Assembly (NCBI GenBank): GCA_964511185.1
Contig: CAZEDU010000017.1
Coordinates: 1-55,659 of the forward strand
From: CAZEDU01 sp964511185
GTDB lineage: Bacteria > Myxococcota > Myxococcia > Myxococcales > Myxococcaceae
DNA: 55,659 bases
Direction of reading: 5' to 3'
Positions 38,285-46,801 of this stretch are shown here, one piece after another; within the stretch, counting starts at the first letter, position 1; the number at the start of each line of letters is the position of its first letter. Under the pieces are notes generated by a model. It saw only the letters and a program-made list of their open reading frames with translations, was not told the DNA's origin and made no database searches. A program made the translations under genes and the position numbers.

Positions 38285-39070
38285 TCACACCTCGACGATG
38301 ATGTAGCGCTGGTCGGGGTTGTGCTTGCGCAAGAGGGGCATCGCCACGTTGTAGACGGGGATTCCCTTGTCAGTCTGGCCGGTGAGGCTGCCGTGGTGGG
38401 CGTGGCCGTGGAAGATGGCCTCCGCGCCGTAGCGGTCGACCGGGCCCATCAAGCGGCTGCAGCCCAGGAAGGGTCGTATCTCGGGGTTCTCGCCCACGGT
38501 CGTTCCGACGATCGGCGAGTAGTGCATGATCACGACCTTCTTCTCGGTGTCGAGCTGGCCGAGCGCGGCCTCGAGCTTGAGCGACTCGCTCACCGCCTCC
38601 TGCACGTAGGCCTTGGTCTGGTGCTCGCCGAACGCCTGCAAGGTGGCGTTGTTGTACCCGCCGCCGAAGCCCTTCACGCCCGCCACGCCCAAGAGCTTCT
38701 CGAACACGTAGTGATCGCCGTCCAGGCAGTGCACGCCGACCTTCGCGAGCTCGGCGCAGATCTCCTTCTGCTTGCCCTGCTCGATGTCGTGGTTGCCCAG
38801 GACGGCCGCGCACGGGATGCGCAGCCCGCCCAGCTCCTCGGCGAGCGTGCGCGCCTCCTCCATCGTGCCGCGGTCGGTGAGATCGCCGCACAAGACGATC
38901 AGGTCGGCCTCGGCGTTGATCTGCTTGATCATCTGCCGGAAGCGCCCGTGCTGGTCCTCGCGGCAGTGCAGATCACCCGCCGCGGCCAGCCGCAACTTCG
39001 AGCTCGAGTTCTTGCTCGCTCTGTTCACCCTGTCGTCGATCCTGTTCGTCCCATCTGCGTCCGTCGCCAT
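38285..39070 (-). CDS. Calcineurin-like metallophosphoesterase
   Basis: A 261-residue product. The metal motifs are complete: GDLHC (33-37), GDLTDRG (62-68), GNHD (94-97), HYSP and GHAHHG near the C-terminus. It hydrolyses a phosphoester; the substrate, for example a cyclic nucleotide or an end group, is not evident. The start is uncertain: the ATG at 39070 overlaps the neighbouring nucleotidyltransferase by 98 bases, and GTG at 39028 would shorten the overlap. The two genes are on one strand and may act together. Confidence 0.85.
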   Translation of the reverse strand: MATDADGTNRIDDRVNRASKNSSSKLRLAAAGDLHCREDQHGRFRQMIKQINAEADLIVLCGDLTDRGTMEEARTLAEELGGLRIPCAAVLGNHDIEQGKQKEICAELAKVGVHCLDGDHYVFEKLLGVAGVKGFGGGYNNATLQAFGEHQTKAYVQEAVSESLKLEAALGQLDTEKKVVIMHYSPIVGTTVGENPEIRPFLGCSRLMGPVDRYGAEAIFHGHAHHGSLTGQTDKGIPVYNVAMPLLRKHNPDQRYIIVEV

Positions 39071-39830
39071 AGCCCCAGTGCTCGATGTCCAACCGATAGT
39101 TCACCCGCGACAAGAGGTTGCCGCGGCAGAGCGGCTCCTTCCAATTGCCGTCGCGCACCGAGCGCGACACCCGCGACATCAGGAGCCGCATCACCCACCC
39201 GGGCACCACGTCGCGATCGCCCGGGTATGCGAACCGAAACAACATCAGGTGCGACAGCAAGACCTCCCAATACCGGTCGAACCGCCGCAACAGCCGCGCC
39301 CAGTCCAACTGCGGACCGACGCTCCGAAGCAGGTGCGCCACGTCCGCTCCGTCGTACCGCTCGCGCTCGAGCACGAACGCCTTCGACCAGATCAGCTCCT
39401 CCGGCGGCGCGATGAGCGTGCGAAAGCCCATCACGTCGGCGACCCGCGCGTGGTGGAACCAGTCGTCGTCCACCACCGCGACGCCGTTGCCCGAGGAGAA
39501 GATGAGGTCGACGAACCACTCGCCCTTGAAGGCTTTGTAGATCCACACCTCGTCGGTGCGCTCGGTGCGCCACCCATCGCTCGCCAGGAGCTCCAGCGCC
39601 CGCAGCGCATCGCGCTTCCGCGGGAACAGATCGAGGTCCTTCGTGTCTCGGAAGACGCCGGTGTACTGGCAGTAGGCATACGCCCCGCCGACGACGAACG
39701 GCACTCGGTTCTCGAGGAGCACTTCGATCGCCCGCGCGCGCGCCGACAGCTCGCCATGGTCTCGCTTTTCGCTCGCCACTCCGGCGTGGATGGACAGCTC
39801 ACCCGGATGGTTCGGATGCCGTTTCTCCAT
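38973..39830 (-). CDS. Nucleotidyltransferase-like protein
   Basis: A 285-residue product from ATG at 39830; the frame is open upstream to 40103, through a REP copy, but this is not a likely start. Residues ~25-70 hold the nucleotidyltransferase core: PFVVGGAYAYCQYTG, then RDTKDLDLFPR, where GG and DxD bind nucleotide and metal, and a later Asp in FVDLIFSSG completes the set. The fold resembles proteins of the AbiEii/nucleotidyltransferase group. The rest is helical with Trp/Arg-rich segments. The 3' end overlaps the phosphoesterase gene. Whether they add and remove the same group is only a suggestion. Confidence 0.7.
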   Translation of the reverse strand: MEKRHPNHPGELSIHAGVASEKRDHGELSARARAIEVLLENRVPFVVGGAYAYCQYTGVFRDTKDLDLFPRKRDALRALELLASDGWRTERTDEVWIYKAFKGEWFVDLIFSSGNGVAVVDDDWFHHARVADVMGFRTLIAPPEELIWSKAFVLERERYDGADVAHLLRSVGPQLDWARLLRRFDRYWEVLLSHLMLFRFAYPGDRDVVPGWVMRLLMSRVSRSVRDGNWKEPLCRGNLLSRVNYRLDIEHWGYGDGRRWDEQDRRQGEQSEQELELEVAAGRGG

Positions 39831-39934
39831 GAGCGGGAAGGTATGGCCCGGCCCCCGGCAAAACATGCAGGCCCGCCAGGCCCCCTCGGAGGGCAGGGAG
39901 GGAGTCGGCATAGGGGCGTAAGGGGGCGGAATGC

Positions 39935-39966
39935 GGGGGCTGTCCCCGAAGGGGACTGTCACCCCC
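39935..39966. repeat. REP-like double palindrome
   Basis: GGGGGCTGTCCCC at 39935-39947 and GGGGACTGTCACCCCC at 39951-39966. It is a half-copy of the 32041 element, about 100 bases upstream of the lipoprotein gene at 40063. The second unit has a base change (TCACC) in the palindrome. Confidence 0.7.
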
Positions 39967-40062
39967 CGCGCCGTTTTTCTGTTTTTCGGCCGGGCGGTGT
40001 CGATAGGGCTGACCCTGCACGGGGGTCGAAGAGCCCGTGAGGCACCGAACAAGGAGATGTCC

Positions 40063-41040
40063 ATGAAACGCCGCAGTCTTCTGCTCGCAGCGCTGATGCT
40101 CACCGGGTGTGGTCTGGAGCAGGCCGATCAATTTCGTCGAGGCTTCCCGCAGGCCAGCCACGTGAAGCTCGAGGTCCCCGAGAAGGCGGGCCAAGCGCTC
40201 GTCGGCGTGGAGCGCCAGGAGCTGCAAGGCCAACGCTCCGGCTTCTACCAGACGACCCGGCTGGTGACGGTGGTGGTGAACGGCGGCACGGGGCTGGTGC
40301 TCGGCCTGGTCAAGGCGATCACCGACCACCGCCCGACCAGCATTCAAGGCAAGACGGCGGTGTGGGGCCCGCACACCGACGCGCTCTCGCCGAACACTTA
40401 CAAGTTCACCGTCACCGAGATCGCGCCGCACGAGTACGAGTACGCGCTCGAAGGCCGCGGCAAGAGCGAGCCCGACTCGGCGTTCCGAAAGCTCCTCACC
40501 GGCAAGCACAAGCCGGCGCTCGACCCCACCGGTCAGCCGCTGGAGCACTTCGGCGAAGGCAGCTTCCTGCTCGACTGGAACGAGGCGCAGAAGCTCCCCG
40601 AGCACGACGACAACGTGGGCACCGCCGCGGTGACCTACGCGCGCTTGAGCCTCACCACTGACACTCGAATCGACGTGCTGTTCCGACAGGTGAAGGACCG
40701 CGAGAGCGGCAAGCTGGTCGACGCGGACTACCGCTACGTCGCCAAGCCGAACGACGGCGGCACCTTCGAGTTCAACCTGCTGAAGAACATCGACAACCTC
40801 CCCTCCCGCCCCGCGCTCGAGACGATGACCATCAAGAGCCGCTGGAAGCAGACCGGCGCCGGCCGCTCCGACGTCAAGGCCAAGGGCGGCGACCTGCAGG
40901 CCGAGGCCACCGCCAACGAGTGCTGGGACGAGAGCTTCAACAGCCAGTTCCTCCAGCTCTCCTTCGACCCGGGCCAGAGCTACGGCAGTGAGAGCGTGTG
41001 CGCCTTCACCGCCCCCGAGTACTCCTCGCTGTCGCTGTAA
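40063..41040 (+). CDS. Lipoprotein of the caspase cluster (paralog of the 44005 product)
   Basis: A 325-residue product. AAGGAG at 40051 favours the ATG at 40063 over the ATG at 40057. Signal MKRRSLLLAALMLTGC gives lipidation at Cys16. The mature part is beta-rich. Blocks shared with the product at 44005-44928: a QGKTAVWGPHTDALSPNTYKF-like strand against REGDRRIWGPIADR, a central R-rich strand, then LKSRW or IKSRW with SGEGRSD or GAGRSD, and ECWDExF or ECWDAQF. No known family is recognised. A perfect stem-loop (41063-41088) separates it from the sigma gene, so it may be transcribed partly on its own. Confidence 0.7.
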   Translation: MKRRSLLLAALMLTGCGLEQADQFRRGFPQASHVKLEVPEKAGQALVGVERQELQGQRSGFYQTTRLVTVVVNGGTGLVLGLVKAITDHRPTSIQGKTAVWGPHTDALSPNTYKFTVTEIAPHEYEYALEGRGKSEPDSAFRKLLTGKHKPALDPTGQPLEHFGEGSFLLDWNEAQKLPEHDDNVGTAAVTYARLSLTTDTRIDVLFRQVKDRESGKLVDADYRYVAKPNDGGTFEFNLLKNIDNLPSRPALETMTIKSRWKQTGAGRSDVKAKGGDLQAEATANECWDESFNSQFLQLSFDPGQSYGSESVCAFTAPEYSSLSL

Positions 41041-41062
41041 GCTCCAACCCAGGCCCACACAC

Positions 41063-41088
41063 GGCCCCTCTTCACGTGGAGAGGGGCC
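41063..41088 (+). terminator. Stem-loop before the ECF sigma gene
   Basis: GGCCCCTCT-TCACGTGG-AGAGGGGCC: a perfect 9-bp stem and 8-base loop, 23 bases after the lipoprotein stop and 10 bases before the sigma start codon. There are only two T residues after it. It could end part of the upstream transcript, or sequester the GGAG that lies in its right arm and so limit sigma translation. Confidence 0.5.
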
Positions 41089-41097
41089 TTCACCCTG

Positions 41098-41634
41098 ATG
41101 AGCAGCTCGTCCGAGCACCTGCGCGTCATCGAAGGCGGCAAGGGACACGCCGCCCAGGTCGAGCTGCGCGAGCTGTACACCCGCTACGGAGCCACCGTGT
41201 TCAACCGCTGCCTCTACCTGCTCAAGGACCGGGCCGCCGCCGAAGACGCGATGCAGGACGTCTTCGCCCGCGCGCTGACCGGCTGGAGCGGCTTCAAGGC
41301 GCAAGCGTCGCCCGCCACGTGGCTGGTGAAGATCGCGACGCACCACTGCCTGAACCAGCTGCGCGCCGAGCGCGCCGGTTGGCGGGGGCTGTTCGAACGA
41401 TCCGAGCGCGCCCGCTCTCCCGTCCAGAACGGGCCGCACGTGGTCGAGACGCGCGACGTGGTCCGCAAGCTGCTCGCGCGCTTCGACGTCGAGACGCAAG
41501 CCGCCGCCATCCACTACTTCGTCGACGGCATGACGCTGGAAGAGGTCGCCGCGCTGCTCGAGCGCTCGGTGCCGACCATCCGCAAGCGCCTGACGCACTT
41601 CGCCGAGGTCGGCGGCCAGGAGCTGAAGCCATGA
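41098..41634 (+). CDS. ECF sigma factor
   Basis: A 178-residue product. Region 2 at ~22-90 contains ELYTRYGATVFNRCLYLL, DAMQDVFARALTGW and the aromatic PATWLVKIATHHCLNQLR. Region 4 at ~115-170 contains ETQAAAIHYFVDGMTLEEVA and a helix-turn-helix (VPTIRKRLTHFAEV). It directs RNA polymerase to a small regulon, probably including this cluster. The stop overlaps the next ATG by four bases, the usual arrangement with its anti-sigma factor. Confidence 0.9.
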   Translation: MSSSSEHLRVIEGGKGHAAQVELRELYTRYGATVFNRCLYLLKDRAAAEDAMQDVFARALTGWSGFKAQASPATWLVKIATHHCLNQLRAERAGWRGLFERSERARSPVQNGPHVVETRDVVRKLLARFDVETQAAAIHYFVDGMTLEEVAALLERSVPTIRKRLTHFAEVGGQELKP

Positions 41635-42395
41635 CCCCCACCTCTCACTTGGGAGAGCTCGCCCTGCGCCGCCTGCTCGCCGGCGAGCTGGAAGGCCCCG
41701 ACGGCGCGGAGCCTCGGGCGCACGCCGAGTCGTGCCCGGACTGCCAGTCGAAGCTGCGCGGGCTCGAGGACGAGCAGCGGCGGTTCGAGCGCGAGGTCCC
41801 CTTCGAGCGCTTCGCCGCCGGCGTCGAGCGAGCGGCCCGGCACCCCAAGCCCTCGCCCTTGCCCAGCCGCGCGCCTCGGTGGGGCGCGGCGCTGGCCGCC
41901 GCGTTCGCGCTCACCGTCGGCGCGAGCGTGCTCTTGAGACAGGAGGGAACCTCCCGCAGCGTCAACCGCGTGAAGGGCGCCGCCGACGTCGAGCTGGTGG
42001 TGAACGGCCAAGGCGGCGTGCAGCGCAAGGCGTCGAGAGATCCGAAGGCGCCCGAGCCGCTGTCGCCCGGCGAGCAGCTTCGCCTGGGCGTCGCGCCCGA
42101 GGGCCATCGCTACCTGGTCGTGGTGTCGGTCGACGAGGCGGGCGTGGTCACCCCTCTCTACCCGGAAGGCGGCGAGGCGATGCCCGCGGCGAAGGGATAC
42201 CTGCCCGGCAGCTTCGAGCTCACCGGCGCGGGCATCGAGCGGCTGGTGGTGGTGATGACCGACGAGCCGATTCGGGTGGACGAGGTCGTCTCGGCCGCGC
42301 GGAGGAGCTACGAGCGCGCCGGTCAAAGTGTCGAGAGCATGGGCGAGCTCGAGGTGGTGGGCGAGCAATTCCATCGCACGTTCCTGAAGCCCTGA
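41631..42395 (+). CDS. Zinc-finger anti-sigma factor with DUF4384-like periplasmic part
   Basis: A 254-residue product. The cytoplasmic N-terminus has the anti-sigma zinc motif HAESCPDC (His31, Cys35, Cys38). One membrane span lies at ~84-102 (WGAALAAAFALTVGASVLL). The periplasmic part has a strand set (PLSPGEQLRLGVAPEGHRYL, VVVSVDEAGVVTPLYPEGG) like DUF4384, a domain often found with caspase proteins in myxobacteria. It probably holds the sigma factor inactive until a signal in the periplasm is met. The start overlaps sigma; the stop shares a base with the caspase start (TGATG). Confidence 0.8.
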   Translation: MTPTSHLGELALRRLLAGELEGPDGAEPRAHAESCPDCQSKLRGLEDEQRRFEREVPFERFAAGVERAARHPKPSPLPSRAPRWGAALAAAFALTVGASVLLRQEGTSRSVNRVKGAADVELVVNGQGGVQRKASRDPKAPEPLSPGEQLRLGVAPEGHRYLVVVSVDEAGVVTPLYPEGGEAMPAAKGYLPGSFELTGAGIERLVVVMTDEPIRVDEVVSAARRSYERAGQSVESMGELEVVGEQFHRTFLKP

Positions 42396-43993
42396 TGCGC
42401 CGCGCGCTCCCACCCCTCCTCGCCGTCACCTTGGCGGTGCTCGCGGCGACCGCGCACGCGTCGCAGCCGGTGCGCCGGCTCGCGGTGATTGCGGGGAACG
42501 ACGAGGGCGGCGACGGCACGCGGCCGCTGCTCTACGCGCGGGACGACGCCCGGAAGATCCACCGGCTGCTCGTCTCGCTGGGAGGCGTGCGGCCCGAAGA
42601 CGCGGCGCTCCTCCTCGACGCGACCGCGGAGCAGTTTCTCACCGCGCTCTCGCGCACCGAGCTCAAGGCGAAGGACGCCACCGCGCGCGGAGAGCAGACG
42701 CTGCTCTTCCTCTACTACTCCGGTCACGCGAAGGACGGCGCGCTCCGGCTGGGCAAGACGCTCCTGCCGCTCGAGTCGCTCAAGAACCGCCTCGCGCAGG
42801 CGCCGGCGGACGTGCGCATCGCGGTGATCGACTCGTGCCGCTCCGGCGAGCTGACGCGCACCAAGGGCGTGCGCCGCGCGCCGAGCTTCGAGATCGAGTC
42901 CGACGCCTCCCGCCCGGCGAAGGGGCTCGTCATCCTCACCTCGAGCGCCTCCGACGAGGACTCGCAGGAGTCGGACCTGCTCGGCGGCAGCTACTTCTCG
43001 CACCACCTGGCGAGCGGGCTGCGCGGCGGCGCCGACCAGTCGGGCGACGGGCGCGTGAGCCTCGCCGAGGCGTACCAGTACGCGTACGAGCGGACCGTGG
43101 CGGACACCGCCGAGAGCTCGGCGGGCACCCAGCACCCGACCTTCAGCTACGACCTCGCGGGCAACGGCGAGGTGGTGCTCACCGAGCCGAAGAAGCGTGA
43201 AGAGGGCATCCGGTTCCCCGCCGACGCGCCCGAAGGCTCTTACTTCCTCGTCGACGACCGCGGCTTCGTCGCGGCCGAGGTGCGCAAGCTCGCGGGCGTG
43301 GAGCGGAACATCTACCTCGCCCCGGGCACGTACCGCGTGAAGCGGCGGCTGCCCGACCGCCTGCGCGTCGGCGAGGTGCAGGTCGCGGGCGGTCGACTCA
43401 CCGCGTTCAACGAAGCGCGCCTGCGCGACGCGCCGTTCTCCGACGACCCGGTGAAAGGGCCCGGCCGGGCGATGCTCTGGTCCACCCACTACAGCATCGC
43501 GCTCTCGGGCGCGTACCAGGCGGTGTTCGACGCGCCGCTCGACCGAGGCGGCCACTTCCCCTCCACCCCGCTCGTGGGGCTCGAGCTCCACTCGCACAAC
43601 TTCTTCGGCCGCGGCTGGACGCTCGGCGTCGACCTGCAGCTGGGCGGCACCCAGGGCACGCTCGTCACCGGCCCGGTGGTGGCGCCGTACCGCTATGGCC
43701 ACGTCTCGGCGGGCGCGGCGGTGGTGCGCGAGTGGCCCGAAGGCGGCTGGGTGCCGTTCGTCGGCGCGCGCGTCGGGTGGAACGGCATGACGCGGAGCTT
43801 CCCCGACACGCAGCTGCCGCTTCAGTTCTTCAGCACCATGAGCCCGGGCCTGGTGGGCGGCGTGAAGCTGCGAATCACCCAGCGGCTCGGGCTCACCGCG
43901 CGGTCGCGGCTGCACTACCTGCTCTACTCGATCGACGAGACGAAGAACTTTGGCTACCTCGAGCTGGCCGGCCTGGTCAGCTACGAGCTGTGA
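42395..43993 (+). CDS. Exported caspase-like (C14) protease with C-terminal barrel-like domain
   Basis: A 532-residue product. A signal peptide (ALPPLLAVTLAVLAATAHA) is followed by the caspase domain at ~27-255: RLAVIAGNDEGG at the start, catalytic His111 (YYSGHA) and Cys148 (IDSCRSG), then LTSSASDEDSQES. The stretch around 230 (TFSYDLAGNGEVVL) ends the protease. A ~110-residue middle and then ~150 residues of alternating polar/aromatic strands follow to the end (FGYLELAGLVSYEL), which looks like an outer-membrane beta barrel. It is probably exported and could cleave envelope proteins. Coupling to the anti-sigma gene suggests it acts in the same response. Confidence 0.8.
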   Translation: MRRALPPLLAVTLAVLAATAHASQPVRRLAVIAGNDEGGDGTRPLLYARDDARKIHRLLVSLGGVRPEDAALLLDATAEQFLTALSRTELKAKDATARGEQTLLFLYYSGHAKDGALRLGKTLLPLESLKNRLAQAPADVRIAVIDSCRSGELTRTKGVRRAPSFEIESDASRPAKGLVILTSSASDEDSQESDLLGGSYFSHHLASGLRGGADQSGDGRVSLAEAYQYAYERTVADTAESSAGTQHPTFSYDLAGNGEVVLTEPKKREEGIRFPADAPEGSYFLVDDRGFVAAEVRKLAGVERNIYLAPGTYRVKRRLPDRLRVGEVQVAGGRLTAFNEARLRDAPFSDDPVKGPGRAMLWSTHYSIALSGAYQAVFDAPLDRGGHFPSTPLVGLELHSHNFFGRGWTLGVDLQLGGTQGTLVTGPVVAPYRYGHVSAGAAVVREWPEGGWVPFVGARVGWNGMTRSFPDTQLPLQFFSTMSPGLVGGVKLRITQRLGLTARSRLHYLLYSIDETKNFGYLELAGLVSYEL

Positions 43994-44004
43994 GAGGTGC
44001 GCGA

Positions 44005-44928
44005 ATGAAACGACTCACTGGGCTCAGCGTGCTCCTCCTCGCCGCCGGATGCGGCAACTGGTCGAACGACGACCTGGTGTTCATGAACGCCTTCCCGTCG
44101 AAGGCCGAGCTGTCGTCCAAGCTGCCGGAGGGGACGGCGCGCAGCGGCCTGTTCGGCGAGCGCGCCGATGCGCTGGCGGTGGGAGAGCAATCGGCGGCGT
44201 ACGAGAACACCCGTAACACCTCGCGCAGCTTCAACGCGATGCTCGACGCGCTGCTGTTGCCCATCGACGCCGTGCGCAGCCGGCCTCCGACCCAGCGCGA
44301 GGGAGATCGGCGCATCTGGGGGCCGATCGCCGACCGCAACCAGCCAGGCTTCGAGGTGCGCGTGACGATGGACCGCTCGAGCGAGGACGTCTTCTCGTAC
44401 CGCGTCGAGTTCCGCCGGCAAGGCACCGGCGAGTGGGCGGCGGTCCTGCTCGGCGACTTCAAGGCCGACGCGGGCGTGCGCAAGGGCTTCGGCTCGGTGC
44501 AGCTCCGGGTCAAGCGGGCCAGAGACTTGGGCCTCGCCATGCGGGACCTGGACGCCGTCGACACGCTGGAGATCGGCTACTCGACCGCGAGCGACCCGAT
44601 TCGCGCAGACCTGATCATTCACGCCGTGCCGGGCACCCCGGGCGTCTCGCAGATAGGCCTCAGCTACCAGGAGCGCTCGGACAAAGCCGGCGCGCTCACC
44701 TTCGATCTGTTCGGGCTGTCACCCCAGATCGAGCGGCTCCAGCTCAAGAGCCGCTGGCTGCCTTCCGGCGAAGGCCGCTCCGACAGCACCGTGCTCGAGG
44801 GCACCTACGCCGGCGCCACCAAGCTCGAGTGCTGGGACGCGCAGTTCGCGGTGGTCCACGCGCGCGAGTCGTGGCCGGGCGGCGTGAACGACGGCCTTCA
44901 GAGCGCCTGCGCGGTCATCGATCTCTGA
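44005..44928 (+). CDS. Lipoprotein of the caspase cluster (paralog of the 40063 product)
   Basis: A 307-residue product, ATG 11 bases after the caspase stop. Signal MKRLTGLSVLLLAAGC gives Cys16. It shares several blocks with the product at 40063-41040 (see there), including RLQLKSRWLPSGEGRSD and ECWDAQF. The pair flanks the sigma/anti-sigma/caspase genes, so the cluster probably grew by duplication of one lipoprotein. Function unknown; envelope location likely. A hairpin (44984-45008) after its stop may end the transcript. Confidence 0.7.
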   Translation: MKRLTGLSVLLLAAGCGNWSNDDLVFMNAFPSKAELSSKLPEGTARSGLFGERADALAVGEQSAAYENTRNTSRSFNAMLDALLLPIDAVRSRPPTQREGDRRIWGPIADRNQPGFEVRVTMDRSSEDVFSYRVEFRRQGTGEWAAVLLGDFKADAGVRKGFGSVQLRVKRARDLGLAMRDLDAVDTLEIGYSTASDPIRADLIIHAVPGTPGVSQIGLSYQERSDKAGALTFDLFGLSPQIERLQLKSRWLPSGEGRSDSTVLEGTYAGATKLECWDAQFAVVHARESWPGGVNDGLQSACAVIDL

Positions 44929-44983
44929 GGGGCCTCTTCCGTTCTACTGCGGCGGCTTTCGGTCCAGGCCCTAGCGGCCGAGG

Positions 44984-45008
44984 GCTCGGCGCCTGCTTGA
45001 CGCCGAGC
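44984..45008 (+). terminator. Stem-loop after the caspase cluster
   Basis: GCTCGGCG-CCTGCTTGA-CGCCGAGC, a perfect 8-bp stem with a nine-base loop, 55 bases after the lipoprotein stop. No T run follows, so termination here is only possible. It overlaps the likely rpoZ -35. Confidence 0.4.
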
Positions 45009-45026
45009 GCATCGCCTGCGTAGGTT
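44997..45026 (+). promoter_or_regulatory. Sigma70-type promoter for rpoZ
   Basis: TTGACG at 44997-45002 and TAGGTT at 45021-45026, 18-base spacer, ~33 bases before the rpoZ ATG. It overlaps the arm of the 44984 stem-loop. Confidence 0.55.
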
Positions 45027-45058
45027 GCCGCCCTCGTTTCCCAAAGAAGGAAGTTTCA

Positions 45059-45301
45059 ATGGCCCGCGTCACCGTTGAAGATTGCCTGCCCCTCGTCGAC
45101 AACCGCTTCGCGCTCGTGCTGCTCGGCGCCAAGCGCGCGCGTCAGCTCATGGCGGGCGCCCGGCCGATCATCGACATCTCGAAGAACAAGCCGCCGGTGC
45201 TGTCGCTGCGTGAGATCGCGACCGGCAAGGTGAAGTTCGATCGGGACGTGCGCGAGGCGCTGTCCGGCAAGTTCGATCCGCCCAAGCCCGCCACGCCGTA
45301 A
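45059..45301 (+). CDS. rpoZ: RNA polymerase omega subunit
   Basis: An 80-residue product with AAGAAGGAAG upstream. ARVTVEDCLPLVDNRFALVLLGAKRARQL shows the omega signature (read as ARVTVEDCL, NRFALV, AKRARQL) and KPPVLSLREI is present. It assists folding and assembly of the beta-prime subunit and, in some bacteria, ppGpp response. It is followed 17 bases later by the aminotransferase gene. Confidence 0.95.
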   Translation: MARVTVEDCLPLVDNRFALVLLGAKRARQLMAGARPIIDISKNKPPVLSLREIATGKVKFDRDVREALSGKFDPPKPATP

Positions 45302-45318
45302 GCGAGCCTCCTCAAATC

Positions 45319-46668
45319 ATGCTCGAGGCGAGCGCTCTTTCCGCGGAAGAGATCGTCCGGCTCTGCCGGCAGCACTCCATCTTCGAGTGGTCGGCGCAGA
45401 GCAGCTTTCAGCCGATCACCATGGCCCGCGCCAAGGGCATCTATTTCTGGGATGCCGCGGGCAAACGCTACGCAGACTTCAACAGCCAGCTGATGTGCGT
45501 GAACATCGGCCACGGCGACGAGCGCGTCATCGCCGCCATCCAAGCGCAGGCCGCGCGCCTCGCGTACGCGAGCCCGTACATGGCGACCGACGTGCGCGCG
45601 GTGCTCTCGCAGCGCCTGGCCGAGCTCGCGCCCGGCGATCTGAACAAGGTCTTCTTCACCCTGGGCGGCGCCGAGGCGAACGAGAACGCGATTCGCATCG
45701 CCCGCCGCGTCACCGGGCGACACAAGATCATCGTCCGCTACCGCAGCTACCACGGCGCCACCGCCGGGGCCGCGACGCTCACCGGCGATCCGCGCCGCTT
45801 CGGCGCCGAGCCCGGCATCCCCGGCGTCTGCCGCGTGCTCGACCCGTACCGCTACCGCTGCGGCTTCTGCGGCGACAAGCCCGAGTGCACCTTGATGTGC
45901 CTCAAGCACGTCGAAGAGGTCGTCCAGTTCGAAGGGCCGCAAAACGTCGCCGCCATCCTGATGGAGACGGTCACCGGCACCAACGGCCTCATCATCCCGC
46001 CGCCGGGGTACCTGAAGGGGCTCCGCGAGCTGTGCGACCGCCACGGCATCCTGCTCATCCTCGACGAGGTGATGTCCGGCTTCGGGCGCACCGGGAAGTG
46101 GTTCGCGTCGCAGCACTTCGACGTGGTGCCGGACATCATGACCATCGCGAAGGGGCTCACGAGCGCGTACCTGCCTTTGGGCGGCGTGATGATGACCGAC
46201 AAGGTCGCCTCGCACTTCGACCAGCAGATGTTCTACGGCGGGCTCACGTACAACTCGCACCCCATGGGCTGCGCCGCCGCGATCGCCACGCTCAAGGTCT
46301 ACGAAGAGGACAACCTGATCGAGAACGCGGCGAAGCTCGGCGAGAAGCTGAAGGTCGAGCTCGAGCGGCTCAAGGACAAGCACGCCTGCGTCGGCGACGT
46401 GCGGTCGATCGGCCTGTTCTCCATCGTCGAGCTGGTGAAGGACAAGAAGACCCGCGAGCCGCTGGTGCCCTACAACGCGCGCCCCGACCAGATGGGCCCG
46501 ATGCCGGCGCTCAACGCGTTCTTCCGGGAGAACGGCATCTACACGCTGGTCCGCTGGAACAACTTCTTCGTGAACCCACCGCTGTGCATCACCGAAGAGC
46601 AGCTGATGGAGGGGCTCGCCGTCATCGACCGCGGCCTCGACCAGGTCGACGCCTCCCTCCGCAACTAA
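45319..46668 (+). CDS. Class III pyridoxal-phosphate aminotransferase
   Basis: A 449-residue product. It transfers an amino group with PLP. GGAEANENAIRIAR binds the cofactor, ILDEVMSGFGRTGKW carries Asp249, and Lys278 in TIAKGLTSAY is the Schiff-base lysine. CGFCGDKPECTLMC (181-194) is a Cys-rich insertion seen in the omega-aminotransferase subgroup. The N-terminus and overall order fit taurine- or beta-alanine:pyruvate type enzymes; the exact substrate is not clear. It is 17 bases after rpoZ. A REP-like palindrome follows its stop. Confidence 0.8.
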   Translation: MLEASALSAEEIVRLCRQHSIFEWSAQSSFQPITMARAKGIYFWDAAGKRYADFNSQLMCVNIGHGDERVIAAIQAQAARLAYASPYMATDVRAVLSQRLAELAPGDLNKVFFTLGGAEANENAIRIARRVTGRHKIIVRYRSYHGATAGAATLTGDPRRFGAEPGIPGVCRVLDPYRYRCGFCGDKPECTLMCLKHVEEVVQFEGPQNVAAILMETVTGTNGLIIPPPGYLKGLRELCDRHGILLILDEVMSGFGRTGKWFASQHFDVVPDIMTIAKGLTSAYLPLGGVMMTDKVASHFDQQMFYGGLTYNSHPMGCAAAIATLKVYEEDNLIENAAKLGEKLKVELERLKDKHACVGDVRSIGLFSIVELVKDKKTREPLVPYNARPDQMGPMPALNAFFRENGIYTLVRWNNFFVNPPLCITEEQLMEGLAVIDRGLDQVDASLRN

Positions 46669-46679
46669 AGGGCGCTCGC

Positions 46680-46692
46680 GGGGACTGTCCCC
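46680..46692. repeat. REP-like palindrome
   Basis: GGGGACTGTCCCC, one perfect unit, 12 bases after the aminotransferase stop. The third dispersed site of this sequence in the window. The 133-bp intergenic region holds no other feature. Confidence 0.75.
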
Positions 46693-46801
46693 AGTAAACC
46701 CAAGCCCTTACCCCGCCGCCCTCCGGCAACCGCGCCCTCTGGCGCACCGATAATCCCTCGCTGGCCTCCTGGTCAGCGGAAGGGACCGTCGTTCTTCGCG
46801 C

